Program-made: the position numbers and the translations under genes | Notes under the pieces: model-generated | What the model was told of the DNA's origin: nothing | The model's database searches: none | What the model saw: only the letters and a program-made list of their open reading frames with translations | Shown here: positions 25,430-33,624 of the stretch, piece by piece | Layout: each line of letters starts with the position of its first letter | Position numbering within the stretch: the stretch's first letter is position 1 | Origin: Streptomyces sp. NBC_01233 | Lineage (GTDB): Bacteria > Actinomycetota > Actinomycetes > Streptomycetales > Streptomycetaceae | Assembly (NCBI RefSeq): GCF_035989305.1 | Contig: NZ_CP108514.1 | Coordinates: 8,288,501 to 8,352,500 of the forward strand | Direction of reading: 5' to 3' | DNA: 64,000 bases

Positions 25430-26865
25430 GCGAGCAGTTCCTCAAAGACGAGAAGCGCCCCACGGCCCGTCATGTCGACGCCGGGGACACCGGCTACAGC
25501 AAGTCCTTGAAACCCCGGCACGTCAACATGATCGCCATCGGGGGTGCGATCGGCACCGGGCTGTTCCTCGGCGCGGGCGGACGCCTCGCCGAGGCCGGGC
25601 CCTCCCTGTTCGTCGCCTACGCCGTCTGCGGCGTGTTCGCGTTCCTCGTCGTGCGCGCGCTCGGCGAGCTCGTCCTGTACCGGCCGTCCTCCGGCGCCTT
25701 CGTGTCGTACGCCCGGGAGTTCCTCGGGGAGAAGGGCGCGTACACCGCGGGCTGGATGTACTTCCTCAACTGGGCGACCACCGGCATCGCCGACATCACC
25801 GCCGTCGCCACGTACACCCACTACTGGCACCTGTTCTCCGATGTCCCCCAGTGGGTGATCGCCCTCATAGCCCTGGCCGTGGTCCTCACCGTGAACCTCA
25901 TCTCGGTGCGGATCTTCGGCGAACTGGAGTTCTGGTTCGCCATCGTCAAGGTCGGCGCGCTGGTGGTCTTCATGGGGATCGGGATCTTCCTCCTGGTCAC
26001 CCGGCATCCCGTCGACGGCGCCGTCCCCGGCCCTGCTCTGATCACCGGCAACGGCGGGATCTTCCCCAACGGCCTGTTGGCCATGCTGCTGATCACCCAG
26101 GGCGTCGTCTTCGCCTACGCCTCCGTCGAGCTGGTCGGCGTCACGGCCGGTGAGACCGAGAACCCCGAGGAGATCATGCCGAAGGCGATCAACTCGATCA
26201 TGTGGCGTGTGGGCCTCTTCTACGTCGGCTCGGTCGTCCTGCTGTCGATGCTGATGCCGTGGAGCAGCTACAGCGCCGGCCAGAGCCCGTTCGTGACCGT
26301 CCTCTCCCACATCGGTGTGCCGGCGGCCGGCGGCGTGATGAACCTGGTCGTCCTCACCGCCGCCATGTCCTCGCTCAACTCCGGCCTCTACTCCACGGGC
26401 CGCATCCTGCGCTCGATGGCCGTCAACGGCTCCGCCCCGCGCTTCACCGCCCGGCTCAGCCGCACCCAGGTGCCCTACGGCGGCATCCTGCTCACCAGCG
26501 GCATGTGCGTCCTCGGCGTCGGGCTCAACTTCGTGGTTCCGGCGGATGCGTTCGAGATCGTGCTCAACCTCGCGGCCATCGGCATCCTCGCCACCTGGGG
26601 CATGATCATGGTCTGCCACCTCTTCTTCTGGCGGAAGACCCGTGACGGCGAACTGACCCGCCCCTCCTACCGCCTGCCCGGCTCCCCGTGGACCGAACTC
26701 GTGACACTGGCCTTCCTCGCCTCCGTCCTGGTCCTCATGTACGCCGACGGAGGAGCGGCGCGCACCACCGTGCTGTGCGTGCCGCTGATCGCCGCGGCGC
26801 TGGTCGCCGGCTGGTACGCCGTCCGCGGACGCGTGGCGCGCACCGCCGCGAAGAGCGAGGGCTGA
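25426..26865 (+). CDS. Amino-acid permease (APC superfamily, probable asparagine transporter)
   Basis: 479 residues, GTG overlapping the regulator stop. The AAT-family signature is [20 protein letters not shown] at ~26-45, followed by about 12 hydrophobic segments, including [21 protein letters not shown] and [18 protein letters not shown] near the end. [21 protein letters not shown] is the conserved loop of the family. It sits before asparaginase and aspartase genes and is close in length to AnsP-type permeases, so asparagine import is the best guess. Related carriers take other neutral amino acids. A large hairpin follows. Confidence 0.88.
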   Translation: MSEQFLKDEKRPTARHVDAGDTGYSKSLKPRHVNMIAIGGAIGTGLFLGAGGRLAEAGPSLFVAYAVCGVFAFLVVRALGELVLYRPSSGAFVSYAREFLGEKGAYTAGWMYFLNWATTGIADITAVATYTHYWHLFSDVPQWVIALIALAVVLTVNLISVRIFGELEFWFAIVKVGALVVFMGIGIFLLVTRHPVDGAVPGPALITGNGGIFPNGLLAMLLITQGVVFAYASVELVGVTAGETENPEEIMPKAINSIMWRVGLFYVGSVVLLSMLMPWSSYSAGQSPFVTVLSHIGVPAAGGVMNLVVLTAAMSSLNSGLYSTGRILRSMAVNGSAPRFTARLSRTQVPYGGILLTSGMCVLGVGLNFVVPADAFEIVLNLAAIGILATWGMIMVCHLFFWRKTRDGELTRPSYRLPGSPWTELVTLAFLASVLVLMYADGGAARTTVLCVPLIAAALVAGWYAVRGRVARTAAKSEG

Positions 26866-26869
26866 GCCG

Positions 26870-26911
26870 GGCGGCGGGCCCGGCCCGTCCCCCCAGGCCG
26901 GGCCCGCCGCC
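26870..26911 (+). terminator. Large GC hairpin between permease and asparaginase genes
   Basis: Perfect 16-base stem GGCGGCGGGCCCGGCC / GGCCGGGCCCGCCGCC with a 10-base loop, 4 bases after the permease stop and 43 bases before the asparaginase ATG. It could terminate or attenuate, or protect the upstream mRNA. Confidence 0.6.
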
Positions 26912-26954
26912 GGCCACCCCGGTCAGCAGCAACCCACCACCGAACGAGGCAGTG

Positions 26955-27971
26955 ATGCGCAGCAGTCTCCTCGCGGACGCGCCCGCGATCCGCGAGCCCC
27001 AGCATGTACCCGTCGCCCACGTCACCCGGGGCGGCGTGATCGAGGGAGTCCACTACGGCTCCGTCGTCGTCCTCGGCGGTAATGGCGACGTCCGGTTGAG
27101 CATCGGAGACATCGAGGCCGCCTGCTACCCGCGCTCAGCCCTCAAGCCGGTCCAGGCCCTCGCCATGGTGCGGGCCGGGCTGCCGCTCGACGGCGCCCTG
27201 CTCTCCCTCTCGATGGGCAGCCACTCCGGCGAGGAGCACCACCTCGCAGGTACCCGGCTGATCCTCGAACTGGCCGGCCTCACCGAGAACGACCTGCGCA
27301 ACGTCCCCGACGTGCCGTACGCCCCGGCGGTCCGGGATGCCTGGGTGCGCGAGGGCCGCGGGCCTTCCCGGCTCGCCCAGAACTGCTCCGGCAAGCACGC
27401 GGCGATGCTGTACCTGTGCAAGCTGGCCGGCTGGCCCCTGGAGAGCTACCTCGACCCGGGCCACCCGCTTCAGAGGGCGATCGCCGAGGTCGTCGAGGAA
27501 CTCACCGGCCAGCACATCGCGAACGTCACCGTCGACGGCTGCGGAGCCCCGCTGTTCGCAGTGTCCCTGCACGGCCTGGCCCGCGCCGCCGCCCGCATCG
27601 CCACGGCCGCTCCGGACACCGCCGGGCGCCGGGTGGCGGACGCGCTGCGCGTCCACCCGGAGATGGCCTCCGGCACAGGGCGAGACACGGCCCAGCTGAT
27701 GCGCGCGGTGCCCGGGCTGCTGGCCAAGGACGGCTTCGAGGGCGTCCAGGTGGCCGCGCTGCCCGACGGCCGGGCCGTCGCAGTGAAGATCGCCGACGGG
27801 GCGGACCGGGCGCGCATCCCGGTGACGGCCGCAGCCCTCGCCCGGGCAGGAGTCGAGCCGCGGCTGCTCGCCGGGTTCGAGGGCGAGCCGATGACCGTCG
27901 GCGGCCGGCCCGTCGGCGGCATCCAGCCGGTGGCGGCGCTGAACCCGCCCAGCGTCCCCGCCACCGCCTGA
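26955..27971 (+). CDS. Type II asparaginase (Rhizobium etli AnsA / PF06089-like family)
   Basis: 338 residues from ATG 26955. The sequence follows the thermolabile asparaginase II family, unrelated to bacterial EcAI/EcAII: VPVAHVTRGGVIEGVHYGSVVV at the start and CYPRSALKPVQALAMVRAGL at ~57-76. SMGSHSGEEHHLAGT (90s) and LAQNCSGKHAAML (~143-155) hold the Ser/Lys/Cys residues conserved in this fold. It hydrolyses asparagine to aspartate and ammonia, feeding the aspartase encoded 56 bases downstream. The protein looks full length, without a signal peptide. Confidence 0.88.
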   Translation: MRSSLLADAPAIREPQHVPVAHVTRGGVIEGVHYGSVVVLGGNGDVRLSIGDIEAACYPRSALKPVQALAMVRAGLPLDGALLSLSMGSHSGEEHHLAGTRLILELAGLTENDLRNVPDVPYAPAVRDAWVREGRGPSRLAQNCSGKHAAMLYLCKLAGWPLESYLDPGHPLQRAIAEVVEELTGQHIANVTVDGCGAPLFAVSLHGLARAAARIATAAPDTAGRRVADALRVHPEMASGTGRDTAQLMRAVPGLLAKDGFEGVQVAALPDGRAVAVKIADGADRARIPVTAAALARAGVEPRLLAGFEGEPMTVGGRPVGGIQPVAALNPPSVPATA

Positions 27972-28027
27972 CTCCATCCCCTTTCACCACCTTGACCCAC
28001 CCACCTCAGGAAGAGGGCCGCACACCC

Positions 28028-29437
28028 ATGACCGCCGCCACCCGCAGCGAACACGACCTGCTCGGAGACCGCGAAGTCCCCGCCGACGCCTACTGGGGCG
28101 TCCACACCCTGCGCGCCACCGAGAACTTCCCCATCACCGGCACGCCCATCTCCGCCTACCCGCACCTGATCGACGCCCTCGCTTCCGTCAAGGAGGCCGC
28201 AGCCCTCGCCAACGAGGAACTCGGCCTGCTGGAGCCCGCGAAGGCCGCCGTGATCGTCGCCGCCTGCCGGGAGATACGCGGCGGCAAGCTCCACGACCAG
28301 TTCGTCGTCGACGTCATCCAGGGCGGTGCCGGCACCTCGACCAACATGAACGCCAACGAGGTCATCGCCAACCGGGCGCTGGAGCTGCTGGGCCACGCCA
28401 GGGGCGAGTACCGGCACCTGCACCCCAACGAGGACGTCAACCTCGGCCAGTCCACCAACGACGTCTACCCGACCGCCGTTCGGATCGCGACCGCCTCGGC
28501 GGTGCGCGGCCTGCTCGAAGCCATGGCCGTCCTGCAGGCAGCCTTCGCCCGCCAGGCCGCCGAGTTCCACGACGTGCTGAAGATGGGCCGCACCCAGCTG
28601 CAGGACGCCGTACCGATGACCCTCGGGCAGGAGTTCTCCGCCTTCGCCGTCATGCTCGACGAGGACCGCAGCCGGCTCGCGGAGGCCCTCGGACTCATCC
28701 ACGAGATCAACCTCGGCGCCACCGCCATCGGCACCGGCCTCAACGCCCCGGCCGGGTACGCCGAATCGGCCCGCCGCCACCTCGCCGACATCACCGGGCT
28801 GCCCCTGGTCACCGCGGCCGACCTGGTCGAAGCCACCCAGGACTGCGGCGCCTTCGTCCAGATGTCCGGCGTCCTCAAGCGCGTCGCCGTCAAGCTGTCC
28901 AAGACCTGCAACGACCTGCGCCTGCTGTCCTCCGGGCCGCGCGCCGGACTCGGCGAGATCAACCTGCCGCCGGTGCAGGCGGGCTCGAGCATCATGCCCG
29001 GCAAGGTCAACCCGGTGATCCCGGAGGTCGTCAACCAGGTCGCCTTCGAGGTGATCGGCAACGACATCACCATCACCATGGCCGCCGAAGCCGGACAGCT
29101 CCAGCTCAACGCCTTCGAGCCGGTCATCCTGCACTCGCTGTCGAAGTCCGTCATCCACCTGCGCGCGGCCTGCCTCACCCTCGCCGAGCGCTGCGTGGCC
29201 GGCATCACCGCCAACACCGAGATGCTGCGGGCCACCGTTGAGAACTCCATCGGCCTGGTGACCGCCCTGAACCCGCACATCGGATACACCGCCGCCACCG
29301 ACATCGCCAAAGAGGCCCTCGCCACCGGCCGGGGCGTGGCCGAGCTCGTCCTGGAGCGAGGTCTGCTGCCGGCCGAGCGGCTCACCGCCCTGCTGCGGCC
29401 CGAGGTGATCGCGGGAGCCGGAGCGGCCGGGGCCTGA
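28028..29437 (+). CDS. aspA: Aspartate ammonia-lyase
   Basis: 469 residues, with an AGGAAGAGG site before ATG 28028. Fumarase/aspartase superfamily: GTSTNMNANEVIANRALELLG, GQSTNDVYPTAVRIA and the signature loop GSSIMPGKVNPVIPEVVNQV (residues ~318-337), which carries the catalytic Ser. A GATAIGTGLNAPAGYAE stretch is the substrate region shared by AspA. It converts aspartate to fumarate and ammonia, completing a route asparagine to aspartate to fumarate with the two genes before. Fumarase is less likely given the neighbours. Confidence 0.92.
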   Translation: MTAATRSEHDLLGDREVPADAYWGVHTLRATENFPITGTPISAYPHLIDALASVKEAAALANEELGLLEPAKAAVIVAACREIRGGKLHDQFVVDVIQGGAGTSTNMNANEVIANRALELLGHARGEYRHLHPNEDVNLGQSTNDVYPTAVRIATASAVRGLLEAMAVLQAAFARQAAEFHDVLKMGRTQLQDAVPMTLGQEFSAFAVMLDEDRSRLAEALGLIHEINLGATAIGTGLNAPAGYAESARRHLADITGLPLVTAADLVEATQDCGAFVQMSGVLKRVAVKLSKTCNDLRLLSSGPRAGLGEINLPPVQAGSSIMPGKVNPVIPEVVNQVAFEVIGNDITITMAAEAGQLQLNAFEPVILHSLSKSVIHLRAACLTLAERCVAGITANTEMLRATVENSIGLVTALNPHIGYTAATDIAKEALATGRGVAELVLERGLLPAERLTALLRPEVIAGAGAAGA

Positions 29438-29561
29438 CGCGGGGCTGCGCCGCGGCTCACCGGCCGCGCACCTGGACCGTCCCGCGCCGCGGACGGCACG
29501 CTGTCGCACCGTTCGCCGTGCCGAGCGCCCACCTGTGGCGACCTATGGGAGCCGCTGGTGG

Positions 29562-30699
29562 TCAAGGGGTCGCAGGTTCGGATCCTGTCGTCCCGACCAT
29601 GCGGAAACGCAGGTCGGAGGCCGTTCTCTCATCCGTGAGAGGGCGGCCTTTTCCGTGCCCGGAATGCTGGTGGTCGCATCTGGTCGCACGCCAGCTTCGG
29701 GGTTGGTCGGCGGTGGGGTGGAAACCGGTCGGGGCGGGGGAGCGGAGCCGGTGGAGGGCTTCGCGGAGGTGCTGGATGTGGTCGCGTGGTGGTCGCAGCC
29801 GTTCCAGCCAGGCTCGTCGGTCGTTTCGCTTCTGGGCCCGGGTGAGGGTGTGGTCGATGGTGTCGGCGGCTTCGCGGGCGGCTTGTCGGGTGAGGTGGCT
29901 GTAGACGTTGGCGGTGGTCGAGAGGGTGGGGTGCCGCAGGGTCTTGGAGACGACGGTGAGCGGGACTCCGGCGGTGATGGTGATGGTGGCGGCCAGGTGC
30001 CGCTAGGGCCTCTCCTTTGCGCATGCCGGTGTCGATGAGGAACTCGAACAGGTCGGCCATGTCCGGGTCTACGTGATGGCAGTGCTGGAGGAAGCGGACG
30101 GCCTCGTCCGCGGTCCAGATCCGTCGCTCGGGCGACGGTGGCCGGTGAAGTGTCGGGGGGCTGGCGGGGTTGTGGGGGAGGCGGTGCTGGCGGACCGCGT
30201 CACCGAGGGCGCTGGAGAGGGTGGCCAGGCACCGGTAGAGAGTGGTTCGGCCGCGGCCGGTGGCGAGCCCGCCGGTGACGAACGCGGCGATGTGCCGGTG
30301 CCCGAGCTCGTCCAGCTTCAGGGTGCCGAAGGCCGGGACGAGATCGTTGTGGACGTAGTCCCGGTAACGCGCCGTGGTCGTCTGCTTGAGCACGAGCGCC
30401 TTGGCGGTGAGCCAGGCCGTCAGGTAGTCGGCGACGCTCTGGTTCGGGTCTGCGTTGAACCCGCCGGCCTCGCCCTCGAGGAATCTGCGGAGTGCGGTCT
30501 CGGCTGCGTCGTGGTTGTCGAAGCCGCCCCTGCGCACGGTCGTCCGGGGGGCGTGGGGTCGGGACGTCGATGGCGAAGGTCCACGTCCCGTGGTCACTGT
30601 CAGCGAGCAGGTGCGGGCAGTGCGCTCCGAGCTGGTGACGCAATGTGTCGCGGCAGCCACACCTCGGTAGATGCGGCCGCGCTCGCCGGTGGTACGCAT
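29562..30699 (-). pseudogene. Tyrosine-recombinase integrase relic
   Basis: Pieces of one integrase in three frames. MRTTGERGRIYR begins at 30699; a frame change near 30660 gives CRDTLRHQLGAHCPHLLADSDHGTWTF. A second change near 30550 (C-run) gives the core-binding domain (FDNHDAAETALRRFLEGEAG; VADYLTAWLTAKALVLKQTT) up to LIDTGMRKGEALA, which holds the first catalytic Arg. At about 30000 roughly 100 codons are deleted. The rest, HLAATITITAGVPLTVVSKTL and TLSTTANVYSHLTRQAA with the catalytic Tyr, runs in another frame to the stop in the att repeat. Not functional. Confidence 0.8.
29564..29599 (+). repeat. Left tRNA-3'-end-like attachment-site repeat (att)
   Basis: The bases read as the T-arm and acceptor end of a tRNA (CGCAGGTTCGGATCCTGTCG, then TCCCGACCA), but no matching 5' half is present, so it is not a tRNA gene. 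A near-identical sequence in the same orientation is at 44594-44626. The broken integrase gene on the opposite strand ends within it (stop at 29562-29564), the classical layout of integrase next to its attachment site. Confidence 0.65.
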
Positions 30700-30859
30700 G
30701 GGGATCGCCTCCATCCAGGAGGCGGAGGAAAGGGCCGACGCCTCCAGTCTCGTGCGACCACATGCGACCACCACGATCCTCATACCGGCCGTGACCAGTG
30801 CGTTTCCCTTGTTCGCGCGCCAAGGCCCCTCCGGAGACCTCAGGAGGTGGGCGCCGTGG

Positions 30860-32146
30860 CTACCAGTTCACGTCGAGGCGTTGCGGACCGCGGAGGGCGG
30901 TGTTGAGGGGCCAGTTCTCTGGTCTGGTGGCTTCCGGAGTGGTGAGGGTGAGGCTGGGGAGGGCATCGGCGAGGGCGGTGAGTGCGTCGTGGGTGAGCTG
31001 GCGGGTGTAAGGGGCGCCCGGGCAGTAGTGGCTGCCGGCTCCGAAGGCCAGAGAGGGTGGCTGGATGGTTCGGTCGGGGTTGTGGCTGTCGGCGTCGGGC
31101 AGGCCATGGCGTTCGTCGCGGGCTGCGGAGGCAAGCAGGAGCAGGAGACGGGATCCGGCGGGGACGGGTGTGTCCCCGACGTGGGTGTCGCGGGTGGTGG
31201 CACGCAGCCAGCTGGTCAGCGGGGGGTCGTGGCGCAGAGTTTCCTCGATGGCTCGGGGCAGGCGTCCAGCACTGCGGAGGGAGTGCAGGGTGCCGGCCTT
31301 CAGCAGCTGGTAGAGGGTGTTGGTGATCAGCCGGGGGGTGATCTCGGCGTTGGTGATGAGGACTTCCATCAGGGTGGAGGCGACTTCGCGGTGGGTGAAG
31401 CGAGTGCCGTCGGTGTCCCGGTAGGTGAGCCAGGCGGTGACCAGGTCCTCGCCCGGGGTGCGGGCTCGTCGTTCGACGAGGGAGACGCAGTAGCTCCACA
31501 GGTTGTCGAGGGCATGCGCGGCCGCGAGTTGCTGCGGCGGGTCGAGGTCTCCCCAGACGAGGCCGGAGAGGGCGGTGGCCTGGACGGAGATCGCGTGCTG
31601 GTCCTGGCGCGGGATTCCGGCGAGGCGGCCGAGGAGGGCGGCGGCGAGAGAGCGGGCGTAGTCGGTGACGAGGTCGGCGGTGCGGGAGGGGCGGGCGGCC
31701 AGTGCGGCGGCCGCGGCGGCGGTCTCGCTGCGCAGCAGGTCCTGGTGGGGAGCCATGCGGCGGTCGGTGGTGGGGAAGGTCGCGTTCATCGCGCGGCGGA
31801 AGCGGGCATGGTGGGGCGGGTCGAGGGAGGACAGAACCGGTACGGCGCCGCTCTGCGCCAGTACGGCCTGCGCCTTCGGGCGGACCGGGTGCAGGGGGAC
31901 GTATCCGAGGGCCACGGAGAACGTGCCGGTGGTGTCGCGCAGGACGGTGTCGATGTCCTGGTGGCGGGAGACGACCCAGACGTCGAGGTGGGGGTCGTGG
32001 TACACGGGGTGGTGGGTTCGCAGGTGTGCGTAGAGCGGGCCGGGTTCGCCGGCCCCGTGCGCGGTGATGGCGCCGGGCCGGCCCACCGGGCAGCGTGGGA
32101 ACTCTTCGGCGGGGGGCGTGGCTGAGGTCGGCTCGGTGAGGGCCAC
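30860..32146 (-). CDS. Cytochrome P450
   Basis: 428 residues from GTG 32146 (no strong ribosome site; GGAAGG lies 13 bases upstream). The heme loop is FGAGSHYCPGAPYTRQ, with the Cys thiolate ligand at about residue 376. The K-helix ExxR is in AIEETLRHDPPLTSWLRATT. The N-terminal DPHLDVWVVSRHQDIDTVLRD and SLDPPHHARFRRAMNATF (C-helix region) are typical of soluble bacterial P450s. The I-helix segment reads LMEVLITNAEITPRLITNTL, without the usual AGxxT, so proton delivery may differ. No ferredoxin gene is adjacent. An IS110-family element lies just upstream and probably cuts it off from the methyltransferase gene. Confidence 0.88.
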   Translation of the reverse strand: MALTEPTSATPPAEEFPRCPVGRPGAITAHGAGEPGPLYAHLRTHHPVYHDPHLDVWVVSRHQDIDTVLRDTTGTFSVALGYVPLHPVRPKAQAVLAQSGAVPVLSSLDPPHHARFRRAMNATFPTTDRRMAPHQDLLRSETAAAAAALAARPSRTADLVTDYARSLAAALLGRLAGIPRQDQHAISVQATALSGLVWGDLDPPQQLAAAHALDNLWSYCVSLVERRARTPGEDLVTAWLTYRDTDGTRFTHREVASTLMEVLITNAEITPRLITNTLYQLLKAGTLHSLRSAGRLPRAIEETLRHDPPLTSWLRATTRDTHVGDTPVPAGSRLLLLLASAARDERHGLPDADSHNPDRTIQPPSLAFGAGSHYCPGAPYTRQLTHDALTALADALPSLTLTTPEATRPENWPLNTALRGPQRLDVNW

Positions 32147-32419
32147 AGGAGTGAGCGTGCCTTCCGGTGGGTCGTGGTCAGCGGGTCCTACGTTGTTGTG
32201 CGGGTTGGACGGGCCAGTCGTAAGGTCCAGAGATCCAGAGACGCCGGGTATGGCTTTCAGCGGGTTGCACTCGATGGTTACCGCCACCTGGCCGCCCGGC
32301 GTCTCACGACGACTCGGCCGCTGATTAGGAGCTGCGAGCCCTGCGGGGCATCGCTCAGTAGGACCACGCTGGCGAGGTCGTCCGGACCATAAGCGCACAT
32401 CGAGCGACCGGAGGAACCC
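32147..32419. other. Non-coding region: P450 5' flank and IS110 left end, possible bridge RNA
   Basis: 273 bases between divergent P450 and IS110 transposase starts. The part next to the transposase (from about 32323) should be the IS left end. IS110-family elements encode a structured bridge RNA in the non-coding end next to the transposase, which guides target and donor pairing. A GTCCGGAC palindrome lies just upstream of the GGAGG ribosome site. The exact RNA borders cannot be set by eye. Confidence 0.4.
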
Positions 32420-33624
32420 GTGGCCCGGATCTGGGCAGGAACGGACATCGGCAAGAGCCACCACCATTGCGTGGTCCTGAACGCCGAAGGCGAGCGACTG
32501 CTGTCGCGGCGCGTGCTGAACGACGAGCCGGAGCTTCTCTCTCTCCTCGGGGACGTCCTGGCTCTGGACGAAGACGTGGTCTGGGCCGTCGATGTCGCCG
32601 ACAGCACGGCCGCTTTGTGGATCAGCGTGCTGCTCAACCACGGCCAGCGGCTCGTCTACATTCCGGGCCTCGCGGTCAACCGTGCGTCCGCCGGCTACCG
32701 GGGCATGGGCAAGACCGACGCCAAGGACGCCACCGTTATCGCCGACCAGGCCCGAATGCGCAGGGACCTGGCTGTCCTGCGGTCGGAAGACGAACTCACC
32801 ATCGAGCTGAAGATACTCACCAACCGGCGAGCCGACCTGAACGCCGACCGCACCCGCCGGATCAACCGTCTGCGTGGTCAACTCAACACCATCTTCCCGG
32901 CATTGGAACGCGTCCTTGATCTGGGCAACGTCGGCCCGCTGATCCTGCTGACCGGCTACCAGACCCCGGCTGCCCTGCGGCGCGTCGGCCGCAAACGGCT
33001 GGAGACCTGGCTGCGCAATCGCAAGGTCCGCAGCCCCGAAACCCTTGCCGCAGCCGCTCTGGAGGCTGCCGAGCGCCAGGCCACCGCCGTCCCCGGGGAG
33101 AAGATCGCCTCGCAGGTGATCCACACCCTGGCGAAGGAGGTGATGAGCCTCAATGAGCAGATCGCCGAGATCGACAAGCTCATTGCGGCCCGGTTTCGCG
33201 AACACGACCTGGCCGAAGTGATCGAGAGCATGCCCGGCATCGGCCCCTTGCTGGGTGCCGAGTTCCTGGCCGCCACGGGCGGCGACATGAGCCGCTACGC
33301 AGACTCCGGCCGTCTGGCCAGCCTGGCCGGGGTCGCTCCGGTCCCACGCGATTCCGGCAACGTCAGCGGCAACCTGCACCGGCCCCGGCGTTACCACCGC
33401 GGCCTGCAACGCGTCTTCTACACCTCCGCGCTCATCAGCATCCGCAACTGCGACGCGTCGCGGCGCTTCTACGAACGCAAGCGCGGCGAAGGCAAACGGC
33501 ACACCCAGGCCGTCCTCGCGTTGGCGAGGCGACGGGTCAACGTCCTCTGGGCCTTGATCCGTGACGGACGGTGCTACGAGCATGGACTCTCCGCTCCTGC
33601 TGCCGCTTGACAACCTCATTAGGA
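32323..33624 (+). mobile_element. IS110-family insertion sequence (ends tentative)
   Basis: About 1.3 kb around the transposase gene. CTGATTAGGAG (32320-32330) left and CTCATTAGGAG (33614-33624) right share an ATTAGGAG core in direct orientation, as expected for a family that inserts without inverted repeats. The right copy overlaps the stop codon of the neighbouring methyltransferase. The borders are an inference from this repeat. Confidence 0.5.
32420..33610 (+). CDS. IS110-family transposase
   Basis: 396 residues from GTG 32420 with GGAGG 5 bases ahead. The N-terminal RuvC-like DEDD domain has WAGTDIGKSHHHCVVLNAEG (first Asp), VVWAVDVADS and GMGKTDAKDATVIADQAR (third and fourth acidic residues). 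A coiled middle segment follows (~120-260). The C-terminal Tnp domain has VIESMPGIGPLLGAEFLAAT, LASLAGVAPVPRDSGNVSG with the conserved Ser, and RYHRGLQRVFYTSAL. Intact, so possibly active with its bridge RNA. Confidence 0.92.
   Translation: MARIWAGTDIGKSHHHCVVLNAEGERLLSRRVLNDEPELLSLLGDVLALDEDVVWAVDVADSTAALWISVLLNHGQRLVYIPGLAVNRASAGYRGMGKTDAKDATVIADQARMRRDLAVLRSEDELTIELKILTNRRADLNADRTRRINRLRGQLNTIFPALERVLDLGNVGPLILLTGYQTPAALRRVGRKRLETWLRNRKVRSPETLAAAALEAAERQATAVPGEKIASQVIHTLAKEVMSLNEQIAEIDKLIAARFREHDLAEVIESMPGIGPLLGAEFLAATGGDMSRYADSGRLASLAGVAPVPRDSGNVSGNLHRPRRYHRGLQRVFYTSALISIRNCDASRRFYERKRGEGKRHTQAVLALARRRVNVLWALIRDGRCYEHGLSAPAAA

Noticed and set aside
29564..29599. A tRNA gene
   Set aside because: Only a T-arm and acceptor end fit; there is no pairing 5' half, D-arm or anticodon arm. 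The same holds at 44594-44626.
30860..33619. A 919-residue minus-strand frame joining the P450 to upstream sequence
   Set aside because: The extra N-terminal part is antisense to the IS110 transposase and its end. The P450 begins near 32146.
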